In this document: positions 23,222 through 33,334 of the stretch, piece after piece
How positions within the stretch are numbered: the stretch's first letter is position 1
Layout: each line of letters opens with the position of its first letter
Origin: Selaginella moellendorffii
Taxonomy: Eukaryota > Streptophyta > Lycopodiopsida > Selaginellales > Selaginellaceae
Assembly: GCF_000143415.4 (NCBI RefSeq)
Contig: NW_003314275.1
Span: 1,185,980 to 1,249,979, forward strand
Direction of reading: 5' to 3'
DNA length: 64,000 nucleotides
Notes under the pieces: generated by a model
Database searches by the model: none
Seen by the model: the letters and a program-made list of their open reading frames with translations, nothing else
Told to the model about the DNA's origin: nothing
Position numbers and translations under genes: made by a program

Positions 23222-24031
23222 ATGGGCGCCAAGAAGCTGCTGGTGGAGATCGCGAGCGCCGCCAATCTCATGCCCAAGGATGGCCAGGGATCGGCGAGCC
23301 CCTACTGCGTGGTCGAATTCGATGGGCAGCGCCAGCAAACGGAGGTGAGAGAAAAGGATCTGAATCCGGTGTGGAACAGCGTGGTAGAATTCAGCGCGCT
23401 CGAATCGCCAACCATGGAAGCGCAGGCTCTGGTTGTCACCGTCTTGAGCGTCAAGAAGCCATCGCAGAGGAGGCCCAGTTTCCTGGGAAGAGTGAGGATC
23501 CGGGGAGCAAATTTCGCCAAGCAAGGGGAGGAGGCGCTCGTCTACTATCAGCTCAAGAGGAGGAGCTTGTTCTCGCAGGTGAAAGGTGAGATTGGGCTCA
23601 AGGTGTGGTGGACGGACGAGCCAGATCCTCCGCCTCCAGCGGAGGCCCCTGCCGAAGCAGCCGCCGAAGCAGCCACCGAAGCTCCTGCCGGGCCTGCCGA
23701 AGCAGAGGCCCCGCCCGCCGAGCCTCCAGCCCCCGAGACAGAAGCGGCGACGCCCGAGAGCGCCGAGGCAGTGGCACCTGGCTCGGAAGCGGCGCCGCCT
23801 GCCGAGCCTAGCCCCGAGGCTGCCCCCGAGCCTGAGGCGAATAGAGAGGACGAGCGCATTGAGGTGATCGAGAAGACGATGATGTCGCTGCTCGAGCCCG
23901 TGTATTGGGATCACAATCTACCGTACGCGTGCGAGGTGCCTTGGAACAATTTCATTGCCGCGAGCGTTCTCGAGAACCCGTACATCAATCTGCCGGAGGA
24001 GAGCTGGATCATCGAAGCAGCAAAGACTTGA
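23222..24031 (+). CDS. Single-C2-domain protein, truncated MCTP relative
   Basis: Intronless, 269 codons. Residues 1-140 are a C2 domain almost superimposable on the first C2 domain of the MCTP gene 1.5 kb downstream: LVEIASAANLMPKDGQGSAS, QRQQTEVREKDLNPVWNS, FLGRVRIRGANFAKQGEEAL, FSQVKGEIGLKVWWTDEPDP. Residues 145-220 are a Pro/Ala/Glu-rich linker. The final ~50 residues (PYACEVPWNNFIAASVLENP ... EESWIIEAAKT) are compact and not low-complexity. The other C2 domains and the membrane anchor of MCTP are absent, and the stop is followed by normal intergenic sequence, so this looks like a real short gene from partial duplication rather than a broken one. It could bind calcium/phospholipid or MCTP partners without being anchored in the ER. 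Confidence 0.8.
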   Translation: MGAKKLLVEIASAANLMPKDGQGSASPYCVVEFDGQRQQTEVREKDLNPVWNSVVEFSALESPTMEAQALVVTVLSVKKPSQRRPSFLGRVRIRGANFAKQGEEALVYYQLKRRSLFSQVKGEIGLKVWWTDEPDPPPPAEAPAEAAAEAATEAPAGPAEAEAPPAEPPAPETEAATPESAEAVAPGSEAAPPAEPSPEAAPEPEANREDERIEVIEKTMMSLLEPVYWDHNLPYACEVPWNNFIAASVLENPYINLPEESWIIEAAKT

Positions 24032-25502
24032 CAAGAGCATAGGGAAGAACTAAAGAACTTGTATATCACTGTAATCAAGTAAAGTGGTCTGGAAGTAATA
24101 GTTTGCAGCAATAGCTTCAAAAGGTTCCTAGAGTTTGTCTGAAGCGAAACTTTCACTGTTCGCTTTCTTTTTGCAAAGTGTTTCTCTATCTAGATAGAAT
24201 AGTATCGAAAGTTTTTTGTACTCGAAAGTTTCAGAAAGTGTATTTTTGATCGTAGATTTAGTGTGGGTGGCCAGAAATCGTCAGCGCAAGGCATGCCTGT
24301 GCTCGATTGGTCACGGTTGACAATGACGACTCCATGATCTCGACTTTATCGCGCAGAAATTGTCGCGAAGAAATTAGAAAGCTTTGTCCAAATTAGATGG
24401 GCGAGTCAACCAAACCAGCGCCTAGATCTACAAATCGATGCTCCTGTCGATGCCTGCGCCACCAGCCCTAAAAAACATTTCAATTAACCTCTTAATTAAA
24501 TTAACAACCATTCACATAGAAACAGCATAGTCAAAGAGACAAGACAAGGCATCTGTTAGAATCTATTTCCCCATTAAAAAATAGAGAAAATAATTCATAA
24601 AAACATAATTTTCAACTCCTCGTACCGAAAGTGGCAATCGAAATACTAATCTATTCCAGTCTGGGTATATTCCAAGCGATAAGTGAAAATCTAAAATTCA
24701 TGAAAAGCGACAGAATATCCTGGCTGACTGACGGCGCGATCCTCACGCCGGACCATCATAACCGTCCGACAACGACCGGCGGACCGGGAGAGCCGGTCGC
24801 TCGATCCGGGCCGTCCAATTCCTCTGCGTTGGCCGTCAATTCCAGGTCACTGTGGAGTGACAGAGGCAGGTTCTACAGGGACGAGCTGGAGGAATGCGTA
24901 CAAAGTTTTTTAGGGCTGGGCGCTGTGGCGTCGTTTCTCTCACGCATCGATTTGTAGGCAGCAGCAGGAATCGGCGCTTAGATCTAGGCGCTAGCGAATG
25001 GCGGATTGATTGAGAATCAGGCGTGATTTCGTCCGGGGAATGGCGATCGGGAGGACAATGCTGGTGCTGGATTGATTCAGGCAGTGTTCCAGGGGTAAGC
25101 ATCGAGAGGAATCGCTGGTTTCCCGCGAGATTTCTGCTGGGAGCGTATGTTGCAGGCCTCAATGCTCGCGGCGGATTTCCTTGACTAGTTAATTCCCGAT
25201 AGAACTTCTCCTCTTCAGGTTGAGATAGCGAAAAATCTGGCAAGGGCTGGGTCCCTGTTCGATCGTCAGTCGCACCACGCAAGGTATGTCTAGTTTTTTA
25301 AAGATATTTTAGAATGGGTTCTTTTTTTTTTCTCATGAAGGTTCTACACAATCTCTGATAGAGCAAATAAAAGGTCCTTTCGTCTGACAGGTACATGTTT
25401 TCATGCTTTTTCTTCCTATGCTAGAAATGAAGTTGTCACACTGATCTCTTTTTTTCCTACAGGAGTACTCTCTAATGCTTTAGTCACGTACGAAGGACTG
25501 CC
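24032..25502. other. Intergenic region and 5' leader of MCTP, with leader intron
   Basis: No coding sequence supported. From about 24720 the DNA is GC-rich and probably promoter and 5' UTR of MCTP. A leader intron fits AAG|GTATGT at 25284 to CCTACAG at 25462, joining to the exon with the ATG at 25503; an extra small leader exon ending CTGACAG|GTACAT near 25391 is possible. 24480-24640 is AT-rich without visible signals. Confidence 0.45.
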
Positions 25503-28500
25503 ATGGGGAGGAAACTGTTTGTGGAGGTTTGTAATGCTGCGGATCTCATGCCCAAGGATGGACAGGGATCCGCGAGTGCTTACTGCACGCTGGAGTTCGA
25601 TGGACAACGTCGGAAAACCGATACAAAGGCCAAGGATTTAAATCCAGTGTGGAACACCGTCGTCGAGTTTCCGATACTCGAAGGCAAAAATCTCGAAAGT
25701 GAGGTGCTGGAGTTGTCAGTGCTGTGCGAGAAACGAGGTGCGCAGAGGAAGCCAGGATTTCTGGGAAAGGTGAAGATTCCAGGGAGGAGCATTGTGAAGA
25801 AAGGGGAGGAGGCTCTTGTATACTATCCTCTGGAGAAGCGAAGCATGTTCTCGCAAGTCAAGGGAGAGATTGGTTTGAAAGTTTGGTGGAGCGACGATCC
25901 GGATCCATCACCGCCAGCTCCAGCTTCTCCTTCTGCTGCCGCAGCTGCTTCTGGTGGTGGTACTCCTCCAGCGGAAGAAGTTACTGCAAAAGACGCAGCG
26001 GTGCCAGAAGTTACAGAAGAAGCTCCTGCTGCGCCTGCTGCTGCTGCTGCTGCTGCCGCTGCCGCGGAACATCATCCAGCTCCGTCCGAGCCAGCTGAAG
26101 CTCCTGTCGAACAGGTACGAGAAATTCAGCTCGAAGAGATGGCGGAGCCGAAGGAAGAGAAGCATGAAGAGACGGAGGAAAGGAGAGAAGACGCAAGAGA
26201 GGAGGTGCCAATGGAGCGGAAGGAAGAGCAAGAAGAGATGAGAGAGATACCGAACGAGAGCAAGGAAGAGAAGCACGAGAAGGAAGAGGAGAAGAGAGAA
26301 GAAGCGAGGGACGAGAAGAAAGAAGAAGAAAGGAAGGAAGACAAGAAAGAGAAGGAGAAGAAGGAAGACCACCACAAAGAAGAGAAGGAAGAGAGGAAGG
26401 AAGAAGAGAAGAAAGAGGAGAAGAAGAAAGATGAGAAGCATGAAGAGAAGAAGAAAGATGAGAAGCATGAAGAGAAGAAGAAAGAGGAGAAGCATGAAGA
26501 GAAGAATGAGCAGAAGCATGAACCGAAGCAGTATGAAGAAAAGAAGAAAGAGGAGAAGAAGGAGAACAAGAAGGAGGACAAGGAGGAGAAGAAACCAGAG
26601 GAGACGAGAGAATATCGAAGTGTGGGAAGGAGGGAAGAACAGAAAGACGTGAAGGATCAAAAGATAAAAGAGAGGAAAGGTGACGCACCGACAATCGTCA
26701 TAAAGAGGCACGACGACGAACACGAACACGAGCTCTCTCGGAAGCTAGTCCGGTCAAGCACTGTGCCATCGACAGACTTCCATTTGAAGGAGACTACGCC
26801 CGCTCTTGCCAGAGGAATCGGAGAGAGAGTGGTCACGTATGATCTGGTGGAGAAGATGAACTACTTGTTCGTCAAGGTGGTGAAGGCCCGAGCTCTGATG
26901 GAATCCGGCAGCGGCTCCTCTTATGCAAGGATAGTTTTTGGGAGCCTCACGGCAAAGACGAAGGAGGTTGGCAAGAGCCTGTTCCCGGAGTGGCACGAAA
27001 TCTTTGCCTTCAGCAAGGATAATTCTGCAGGACCCGTGGTAGAAGTCAGCATCTGGGACCACGAAACAGATCAGTTCATGGGAGCTGTCGGCTTTGACTT
27101 GCAAGAAATTCCTTTCCGAGTTCCTCCAGACAGTCCCTTGGCACCGCAGTGGTACAGGCTCGAAAACATCAGCAAGAATGCCGAGAAGAAAGTCCGAGGG
27201 GATGTGATGCTGGCTATATGGTGGGGAACGCAAGCCGACGAAGCTTTCACGGAAGCATGGCAGTCGGACTCTGGAGGATACGCACACACTCGAGCGAAAG
27301 TTTATCTCTCTCCAAAGCTTTGGTACCTGAGAGTGAACGTCATCGAGGCTCAGGAGGTCCAACCGATGGACAGGACGAGATTTCCAGAAGTGAGCGTTCG
27401 TGCACAGCTGGGGTTCCAGATCTACAAGACGAAGGTGGCGAGCAACCGTAACACAAGTCCTCAGTGGAACGAGGACTTGCTGTTCGTGGCCTCGGAGCCT
27501 TTTGAAGACGAGCTGCTGCTGGTTGTCCAGAACAAAACCGCCAAGCCCAACGAGGAAGAGGTGCTCGGGATGGTGAAGATAGCTCTCGCCGGGATCGAGA
27601 AGAGGATAGACCATCGCCAGGTGAACTCCAAGTGGTTCGATCTCGTGAGATACAACGGAGGTGACAAGCACTTCCACGGCCGGCTTCACTTGCGGCTGTG
27701 CTTCGATGGTGGCTACCATGTCATGGACGAAGCCACACACTACAGCAGCTGTGTTCGGCCGACGGCCAAGCAGCTGTGGAGGCCAGTGGTGGGAGTTCTC
27801 GAGCTCGGGATTATCAGGGGCAAGGACGTCCATCCAATGAAAACAGTCGACGGCAGGGGTGCTACCGACGCTTACTGCGTCGCAAAGTATGGCCAGAAAT
27901 GGGTGAGGACGAGAACCATCGTCGACAACTTAAACCCCCGGTGGAACGAGCAGTACTCCTGGGAAGTCTACGATCCATGCACAGTTCTCACGGTCGGGGT
28001 GTTCGACAACTGCCATGTCCATCCTCACCCGGAAGGAGGCAAAGACTTGAAGGACTTACAGATTGGCAAAGTTCGTATCCGGCTGTCGACGCTGGAGAGC
28101 GAGAGGATCTACACCAACAGCCATCCGCTGCTCATGCTCCAGCGCTCCGGCGTGAGGAAGCTCGGAGAGATCGAGCTCGCCGTGCGGTACTCGTCGGTTT
28201 CCATCGTCAGCGTCATGGGTCTCTACTTCCGGCCGCTGCTGCCAAAGATGCACTACTTGCATCCGCTGGGGGTGACGCAGTCGGAGATCCTTCGCATCAG
28301 CGCGATGAGGCTCGTCGCCATCCGGCTCAACCGTTCCGAGCCGCCACTCCGCCAGGAAGTCGTCCAGTTCATGCTTGACGCCGACTTCCACGTCTGGAGC
28401 CTGCGGCGCTCCAAGGTGAACTACTTCCGGATCATGAACTTACTGGCGGGTCCGATGGCCGTGGGGACGTGGTTCCACAACATCTGCCACTGGAAGAACC

Positions 28501-29033
28501 CGGTGACAACGCTGCTCGTCCACATCCTCTTCCTCATCCTGGTGATGTTCCCGGAGCTCATCCTTCCGACGCTCTTCCTCTACCTCTCGCTCATCGGCGC
28601 CTGGAGGTACCGCTACAGGCCTCGGTCGCCTCCATCCATGGACGGGAAGTTGTCACAGGCCGAGCAGGTGGAACCCGACGAGCTGGACGAAGAGTTTGAT
28701 CCAATCCCGACGAACAAAGATCCCAGCGTCGTCAAGGCTCGCTACGATCGGCTCCGGATAGTTTCTTCGCGGATCCAGCACGTCCTGGGAGACATAGCCA
28801 CGCAGGGGGAGAGGCTTACCGCGCTGCTAAGCTGGAGAGACCCGCGAGCGAGCGGGATAATGGTGGCGGTGTGCATGACCATCGCCATCTTTCTCTACGT
28901 GGTTCCACTCCGGGTGATCGTGGTGATCGTGGGGCTCTACGTTTTGAGGCATCCAAAGTTCCGGGAGCGCTTGCCGGGCTGGCCGATCAATTTCTTCCGG
29001 AGGCTGCCGTCACTGGCAGATCGTATACTTTGA
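25503..29033 (+). CDS. MCTP (multiple C2 domains and transmembrane region protein), QUIRKY-like
   Basis: Intronless coding sequence of 1176 codons. Domains in order: C2A at residues ~1-135 (FVEVCNAADLMPKDGQGSAS, KDLNPVWNTVVEF); a Pro/Ala then extremely Glu/Lys-rich linker at ~140-420; C2B at ~445-590 (YLFVKVVKARALMESGSGSS); C2C at ~610-750 (YLRVNVIEAQEVQPMDRTRF); C2D at ~775-920 (VLELGIIRGKDVHPMKTVDG, DAYCVAKYGQKWVRTRTIVD, NPRWNEQYSWEVYDPCTVLT); then the PRT_C membrane module with two hydrophobic hairpins (VTTLLVHILFLILVMFPELI; MVAVCMTIAIFLYVVPLRVI) and the typical end FFRRLPSLADRIL. Family members tether the ER to the plasma membrane, notably at plasmodesmata, and QUIRKY acts in organ patterning. 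The four-C2 layout with a long N-terminal linker matches the QKY group; the highly charged linker is the lineage-specific part. Confidence 0.93.
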   Translation: MGRKLFVEVCNAADLMPKDGQGSASAYCTLEFDGQRRKTDTKAKDLNPVWNTVVEFPILEGKNLESEVLELSVLCEKRGAQRKPGFLGKVKIPGRSIVKKGEEALVYYPLEKRSMFSQVKGEIGLKVWWSDDPDPSPPAPASPSAAAAASGGGTPPAEEVTAKDAAVPEVTEEAPAAPAAAAAAAAAAEHHPAPSEPAEAPVEQVREIQLEEMAEPKEEKHEETEERREDAREEVPMERKEEQEEMREIPNESKEEKHEKEEEKREEARDEKKEEERKEDKKEKEKKEDHHKEEKEERKEEEKKEEKKKDEKHEEKKKDEKHEEKKKEEKHEEKNEQKHEPKQYEEKKKEEKKENKKEDKEEKKPEETREYRSVGRREEQKDVKDQKIKERKGDAPTIVIKRHDDEHEHELSRKLVRSSTVPSTDFHLKETTPALARGIGERVVTYDLVEKMNYLFVKVVKARALMESGSGSSYARIVFGSLTAKTKEVGKSLFPEWHEIFAFSKDNSAGPVVEVSIWDHETDQFMGAVGFDLQEIPFRVPPDSPLAPQWYRLENISKNAEKKVRGDVMLAIWWGTQADEAFTEAWQSDSGGYAHTRAKVYLSPKLWYLRVNVIEAQEVQPMDRTRFPEVSVRAQLGFQIYKTKVASNRNTSPQWNEDLLFVASEPFEDELLLVVQNKTAKPNEEEVLGMVKIALAGIEKRIDHRQVNSKWFDLVRYNGGDKHFHGRLHLRLCFDGGYHVMDEATHYSSCVRPTAKQLWRPVVGVLELGIIRGKDVHPMKTVDGRGATDAYCVAKYGQKWVRTRTIVDNLNPRWNEQYSWEVYDPCTVLTVGVFDNCHVHPHPEGGKDLKDLQIGKVRIRLSTLESERIYTNSHPLLMLQRSGVRKLGEIELAVRYSSVSIVSVMGLYFRPLLPKMHYLHPLGVTQSEILRISAMRLVAIRLNRSEPPLRQEVVQFMLDADFHVWSLRRSKVNYFRIMNLLAGPMAVGTWFHNICHWKNPVTTLLVHILFLILVMFPELILPTLFLYLSLIGAWRYRYRPRSPPSMDGKLSQAEQVEPDELDEEFDPIPTNKDPSVVKARYDRLRIVSSRIQHVLGDIATQGERLTALLSWRDPRASGIMVAVCMTIAIFLYVVPLRVIVVIVGLYVLRHPKFRERLPGWPINFFRRLPSLADRIL

Positions 29034-29037
29034 TGTA

Positions 29038-29375
29038 CGTTAATGTACCGCGCGGCTTACCGTGTGGCGTTTAACTTGCAGTGCGGCATTCTTTAAAAAG
29101 CTATCTTGCAGCCCGGTTGAAAATGCATTGATGGTGGGCACCATGGCGCCGCATCTGTGCCGCGCGGCTTGCCGTGCGGTGTTTATATGTAGTGTGGCAT
29201 CTTGCAGCTCAGTACCGTGCGGTGCAGTACGGCATTCTTTAAAAAGTTACCTTGCAGCGGAGTACCGTGCGGCATTATTTAAAAGCTACCTTGCGGCGGA
29301 GTACCGTGCGGTACAATGCGGCATTTTACCTTGCAGCTCAGTACCGCGCGGTACAGCACGGCATTTCCTAAAACT
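29038..29375. repeat. Degenerate GC-rich tandem repeats downstream of MCTP
   Basis: About seven imperfect units of roughly 40-60 bases built around CTTGCAGC(T/G)CAGTACCG and GTGCGG...GGCATT, with TTTAAAAAG spacers. Clear unit starts occur near 29203, 29252, 29290 and 29331. Units differ by small substitutions and length changes. No open frame of merit; it lies between MCTP and the MICU promoter. Confidence 0.75.
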
Positions 29376-29549
29376 CTAGCTTAACAGTGCGGCACGGCTG
29401 TCCAAGAGAACTCCAAACACCATGAACACGGAGAATGGAACACCAAGGGACAAGAGTGTATAGAGAGAGTGGATGATAGTAGCATTGTGTTTCTCGTTTA
29501 ACACCAAATATTTGGTCTCGCGCGTTTTTGCGGAATATTTTAGGTCGAG

Positions 29550-31308
29550 ATGGGATCGAGGGGAGCGGTGAGCAACGCGCTCCTTCGCGCTCTGCGACGA
29601 TCGATCGTAGCGCGTGTCGCGCCCGGCTCGGTAGCAGCGGCTGGATCGCGCTTAGGTGAGGAGGAGCGAGGAGCTAGATTGAAAATGTGGGAGGTTTTCG
29701 GGGTTTTGAGTGGCGCTGTGGCGATCGGCAGCTGGATCGGGCAAGGGAAATGCTCGCCGGCGCATTGCGAGGAGAGCGAGGAAGGGAAAGGGAAGTTCTT
29801 GATGAAAGGTACGCGATGAAGGTCTTGCGTGCCTAGGATTTTGATTCCTTTCTTTTGTAGAGTCTTATAGACGAAGGGTGTTCTTCAAGTATGAAAGGCG
29901 CATCAGAGCTTTCAGCCCTCCTGAGAAGGTACATGAGATTTACCACACACTCCCAACTCCACTTCTTTGATTTTTTCTTGTAGGTGTTTGAGTACTTTGC
30001 TTCACTCAGAGAAGATGGGCAATCTTTTATGACTCCATCCGATTTGATGCGTGCCGTCGTCCCAGTTTTTCCATCAAGTGAATCGAATGCCACGAGAGAA
30101 GGAAGTCTTGGTGGGGAGAGATCTCCTGGAGAGCTTAGTTGTCCTCCATCGACGTTTTTCATGCTTTTCGACACAAATGGAGACGGGCAAATATCATTTC
30201 CAGAGTAAGAACTTTGCTGGTGACTGTGCACAATACTTACCGCTGCGTTGGTGAGGCCAGGTTTATATTTTTCGTTACTCTTCTCAGCCTGCCGGAAGAG
30301 AACTTCAAGACGACTTTTAAAATGTTCGACATTGATGGGAATGAGTATGTGCTGCTGTGTAACTTTCTTCCATTGTGTACTGACTGAGACTTCTTTTCAG
30401 CATGATTGACAGGGAAGAGTTCAAAAAGATCATGAGTATAATGAGATCGCAGACTAGACAAGGCCTTGCGCAGCGAGACGGTCGTCGAAGCATTGCTGTG
30501 AAAACTAGTGGCGACTCTGTTGAAGAAGGCGGACTCGTGCAGCTCTTTTTCGGTGAGGATGGGAAGAAGCTTTTGAACTTTGAGGATTTTGTTTCTTTCT
30601 TACGTGACCTTCATGAAGAGGTAAGTATTGGTTGATTTGAAACAACTTAACTTAAAAGATAGCTTCTTGCAGATATTAAAGCTGGAGTTTTCCCATTATG
30701 ATTTCAAACGGAAAGGACATATCTCTGCTCGCGATTTTGCGTTGTCCCTAGTTTCTGCGGCCAATTTGTCCAAGATAAATCAGTATTTGGACCTTGCGGA
30801 CGCTATTGAAGACGATCCCAAGTTTAAATCCTTGCGTATCACTTACGAGGTTCGTTTAAACAAAGATTTAAATTGTTAGCACGGGCTGATTTCAAGATCT
30901 GCAGGAGTTCCGGTGTTTCGCCCAACTTCGAAAGAAACTTCCCACTTTAGCCTTGGCAATTTCGAGCTTTGGAAAGACGTCAGGCTTATTGACGAAGTCG
31001 GATTTTCAACGAGCGGCAGCGCAGGTGGTGCATCATTGAATACATTTAACTGTTTTAGTTCTATCGTTTTTCTGCTGATTGCTCAGGTCTGCAGTGTGCC
31101 CCTGACTGAGGCTGTGATAGACGTCGTGTTTTATATTTTTGATCTGAACCGAGACGGGAATCTGAGCATGGAAGAATTTCTAGGTGCTCTGCAGAGGCGA
31201 GAGGGAGATACTGGACATCCAGCGGAGGCAGGCATTGTCCAGGTTTTGAAATGCTGGTGGAACTGTGCGCGTAACTGTCGGAACGAGAAACAGTGGATGT
31301 CGGTTTGA
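29550..31308 (+). CDS. MICU-type mitochondrial calcium uptake regulator
   Basis: Eight exons: 29550-29808, 29861-29928, 29984-30204, 30261-30344, 30401-30620, 30673-30849, 30905-31024, 31087-31308. The N-terminus is Arg/Ala-rich (LLRALRRSIVARVAPGSVAA), a likely mitochondrial presequence, followed by a hydrophobic stretch (VFGVLSGAVAIGSWIG). EF-hand loops: DTNGDGQISFPEF (exon 3/4), DIDGNDMIDREEF (exon 4/5), a degenerate DFKRKGHISARDF, and DLNRDGNLSMEEF near the C-terminus, followed by the MICU-type GALQRRE. The family gates the inner-membrane uniporter MCU. Plant MICU is a single gene with an extra EF-hand relative to animals, which fits this order. The end (CWWNCARNCRNEKQWMSV) is Cys/Trp-rich. 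Confidence 0.88.
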
Positions 31309-31502
31309 TAGAATCTGTTACAACATGAAACGCAGGTACGACTGACTTTAAAGCGTCCTCCACAACACAGATATTTTTCTATAATGACTAACAGATTATT
31401 TACAGAGTGGATCTATAAGGACCTGGAATCCGGTAAAGTGCTTTTGTAAATTTTTACTAAAAGAAAACTAATGACCAACCTTTCTATGCAGCAGAATACG
31501 GT

Positions 31503-32873
31503 TCATATAGTAGGTTTTCCAGAGTTCAGGATCCAGCTGAACTGACTTGCACTTGCCGCACTGTGAAGCGGCTTGGCTTTCTTCTGAGCTCTCTGTTCCA
31601 GCTTTCGGAAACGCTGGACCAGGCCGCAGACGTAGTCCTGAGCTTGTTGAGCTTCACTGGAAAGGCCTGTCAGGCTCTCAACTTTCCAGGTCTGAATCAA
31701 GTGCTCCATAATGTCGGTGTAATCCTTGGACGTGTACACCTTGCAGTCTTGAGCGATCACGGCATAATCTCGGAACAAGTTGGTGTTTTCTCCATCAGTC
31801 ATCAGGTGTGCCGGCATTGTTATCTTCTTCTTCATCATCTCCTGGAATGCCAGCATTACCCCGTTCGGATCGATCTCAAACAGCCTTCCGACGATTCTGG
31901 TGTATGCTATCTCGTGCCTCTTCTCGTCTGACGCTATTATTCCACAGACAGTTGCCAGCTTGAGATCACCGTATTCTTTTGCGTGGCGTGCCGTGTTCCC
32001 ATGAGAGATAAATGTCGCTCTTTCTTGGAAGGAGGTGTAGATGAAACCATTGTAAGGATCATTGTCGATCTGAGGTTCCTGCAAAGGTTTTTCTCGAAAT
32101 TAGACTAATGCTTCAAAGCATTTTGCAGGCTGCTGCTCTTACCATGCCGGAGCCGATCAAGTACTGGGTGGTACGTTCGACCATTTTCATGTTGACTCTT
32201 CCTGACAAATACAGATATTTGTTGAGCAGCTCTCCATGCCTGTTCTCCTCGGCTGTCCAGGCCCTGATCCAAACTGCCCACGGCGTGTCACTACAGCCCG
32301 ACTCGTCTCTCACGCCTTTGAAGGTGTTGAACATCGTCTGATAAGTCGGAAGAGCTTCCTCTGTGATCATGTCGCCGATGAGACACACCAAGTGATCGTC
32401 AGGGAGACTGGAAACTCTCTTTTGGAGCTCCAAGACCTCATCGTAGAATGTGGGTGAGGAAGAGTCGGGAAGAAAGTCTTGGGGCTGCCAGCATTTCTCG
32501 ACAGGCTTGAGAAGAGGGAGGAGACTTTTGACGGCCCAGTCACTCATGGAGTCGATGACTTCCACTCTGTCCCTCATAGTCGTCTCCGGATCACGTAAGT
32601 TGGAACTCTGCCTGGGCCTGCTGCTTACGAACACCGGTTCCGGCTTCTTGATACTGATTTCTAGCGTGGAATTTCTACAGGCAAACAATGAGGAAATCTT
32701 GTCAAAAGAAAGACAAAGCAGCGCGATACGACAAACCTTGGCGCTGTCGGGGCGGCAGTTGCTTCCATTCTGATCCGGCTTGCTGCTCGGGTACTTCGGA
32801 GCAGCTGCAAGTTCGGGCATTGGAAGTCTTTGCTGGAGAGATGATGCGGCATCGGCATTGTCTTGGAACTCAT
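31503..32873 (-). CDS. Plastid acyl-ACP (stearoyl-ACP) desaturase
   Basis: Soluble di-iron enzyme that introduces the first double bond into acyl-ACP in the plastid stroma. Three exons: 32873-32737, 32674-32143, 32078-31503. The first exon is a Ser/Arg/Ala-rich transit peptide with no acidic stretch. Core marks: [58 protein letters not shown] (first EExxH iron ligand set), [20 protein letters not shown] and [17 protein letters not shown] (second, DEKRHE). Length (~415 residues) is normal for the family. Which chain length it prefers cannot be told. The gene is convergent with MICU; 194 bases separate the stop codons. Confidence 0.95.
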
Positions 32874-33334
32874 CGTTTGGAGATCAGCAAAAGCGGGAGC
32901 GATTCATCGAAGGAGTAAGTGACCGAAACGCTGCTCTTTCTCCTCTCTCTTGCACACTTTCTAAATACATTCTATTTCACAGGGCAGGGGCAAACTTTGA
33001 ATGCTTGAGCACGAATCGAGAAGGGAGGATTTACTTTACTTTCTACTACCGCCGCATGAATGAAGGAAGGAAGGAAAGGAAGAATAGGGGGGAACGGACA
33101 GACATGCATTCCGGGGAGTCAGAGCGCCATTGCTCCACCGTTCACCTAACTCAAAGAACACATTGATTTGGCAGACGCACAATAGGAGGAGGAGCGGGTG
33201 GTAGCAGCTATTGCGAGAAGGAAAAATAAAGCAAAGGTGCGCACTCTTTCGACATTGAGATATGCTTCCTAATACTTGGAGCCGGGGCGACGGAACAAAG
33301 AGATCATCAATTCTGTTAGGTGGAGGCGTCTTGA

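Noticed and set aside
24631-25282. Open frames upstream of MCTP
   Set aside because: No family resemblance on either strand; position and splice sites fit a 5' leader and promoter.
25908-26729. Phe/Leu/Ser-rich open frames antisense to MCTP
   Set aside because: They are the reverse reading of the GAA/AAG-rich Glu-Lys linker; not membrane proteins.
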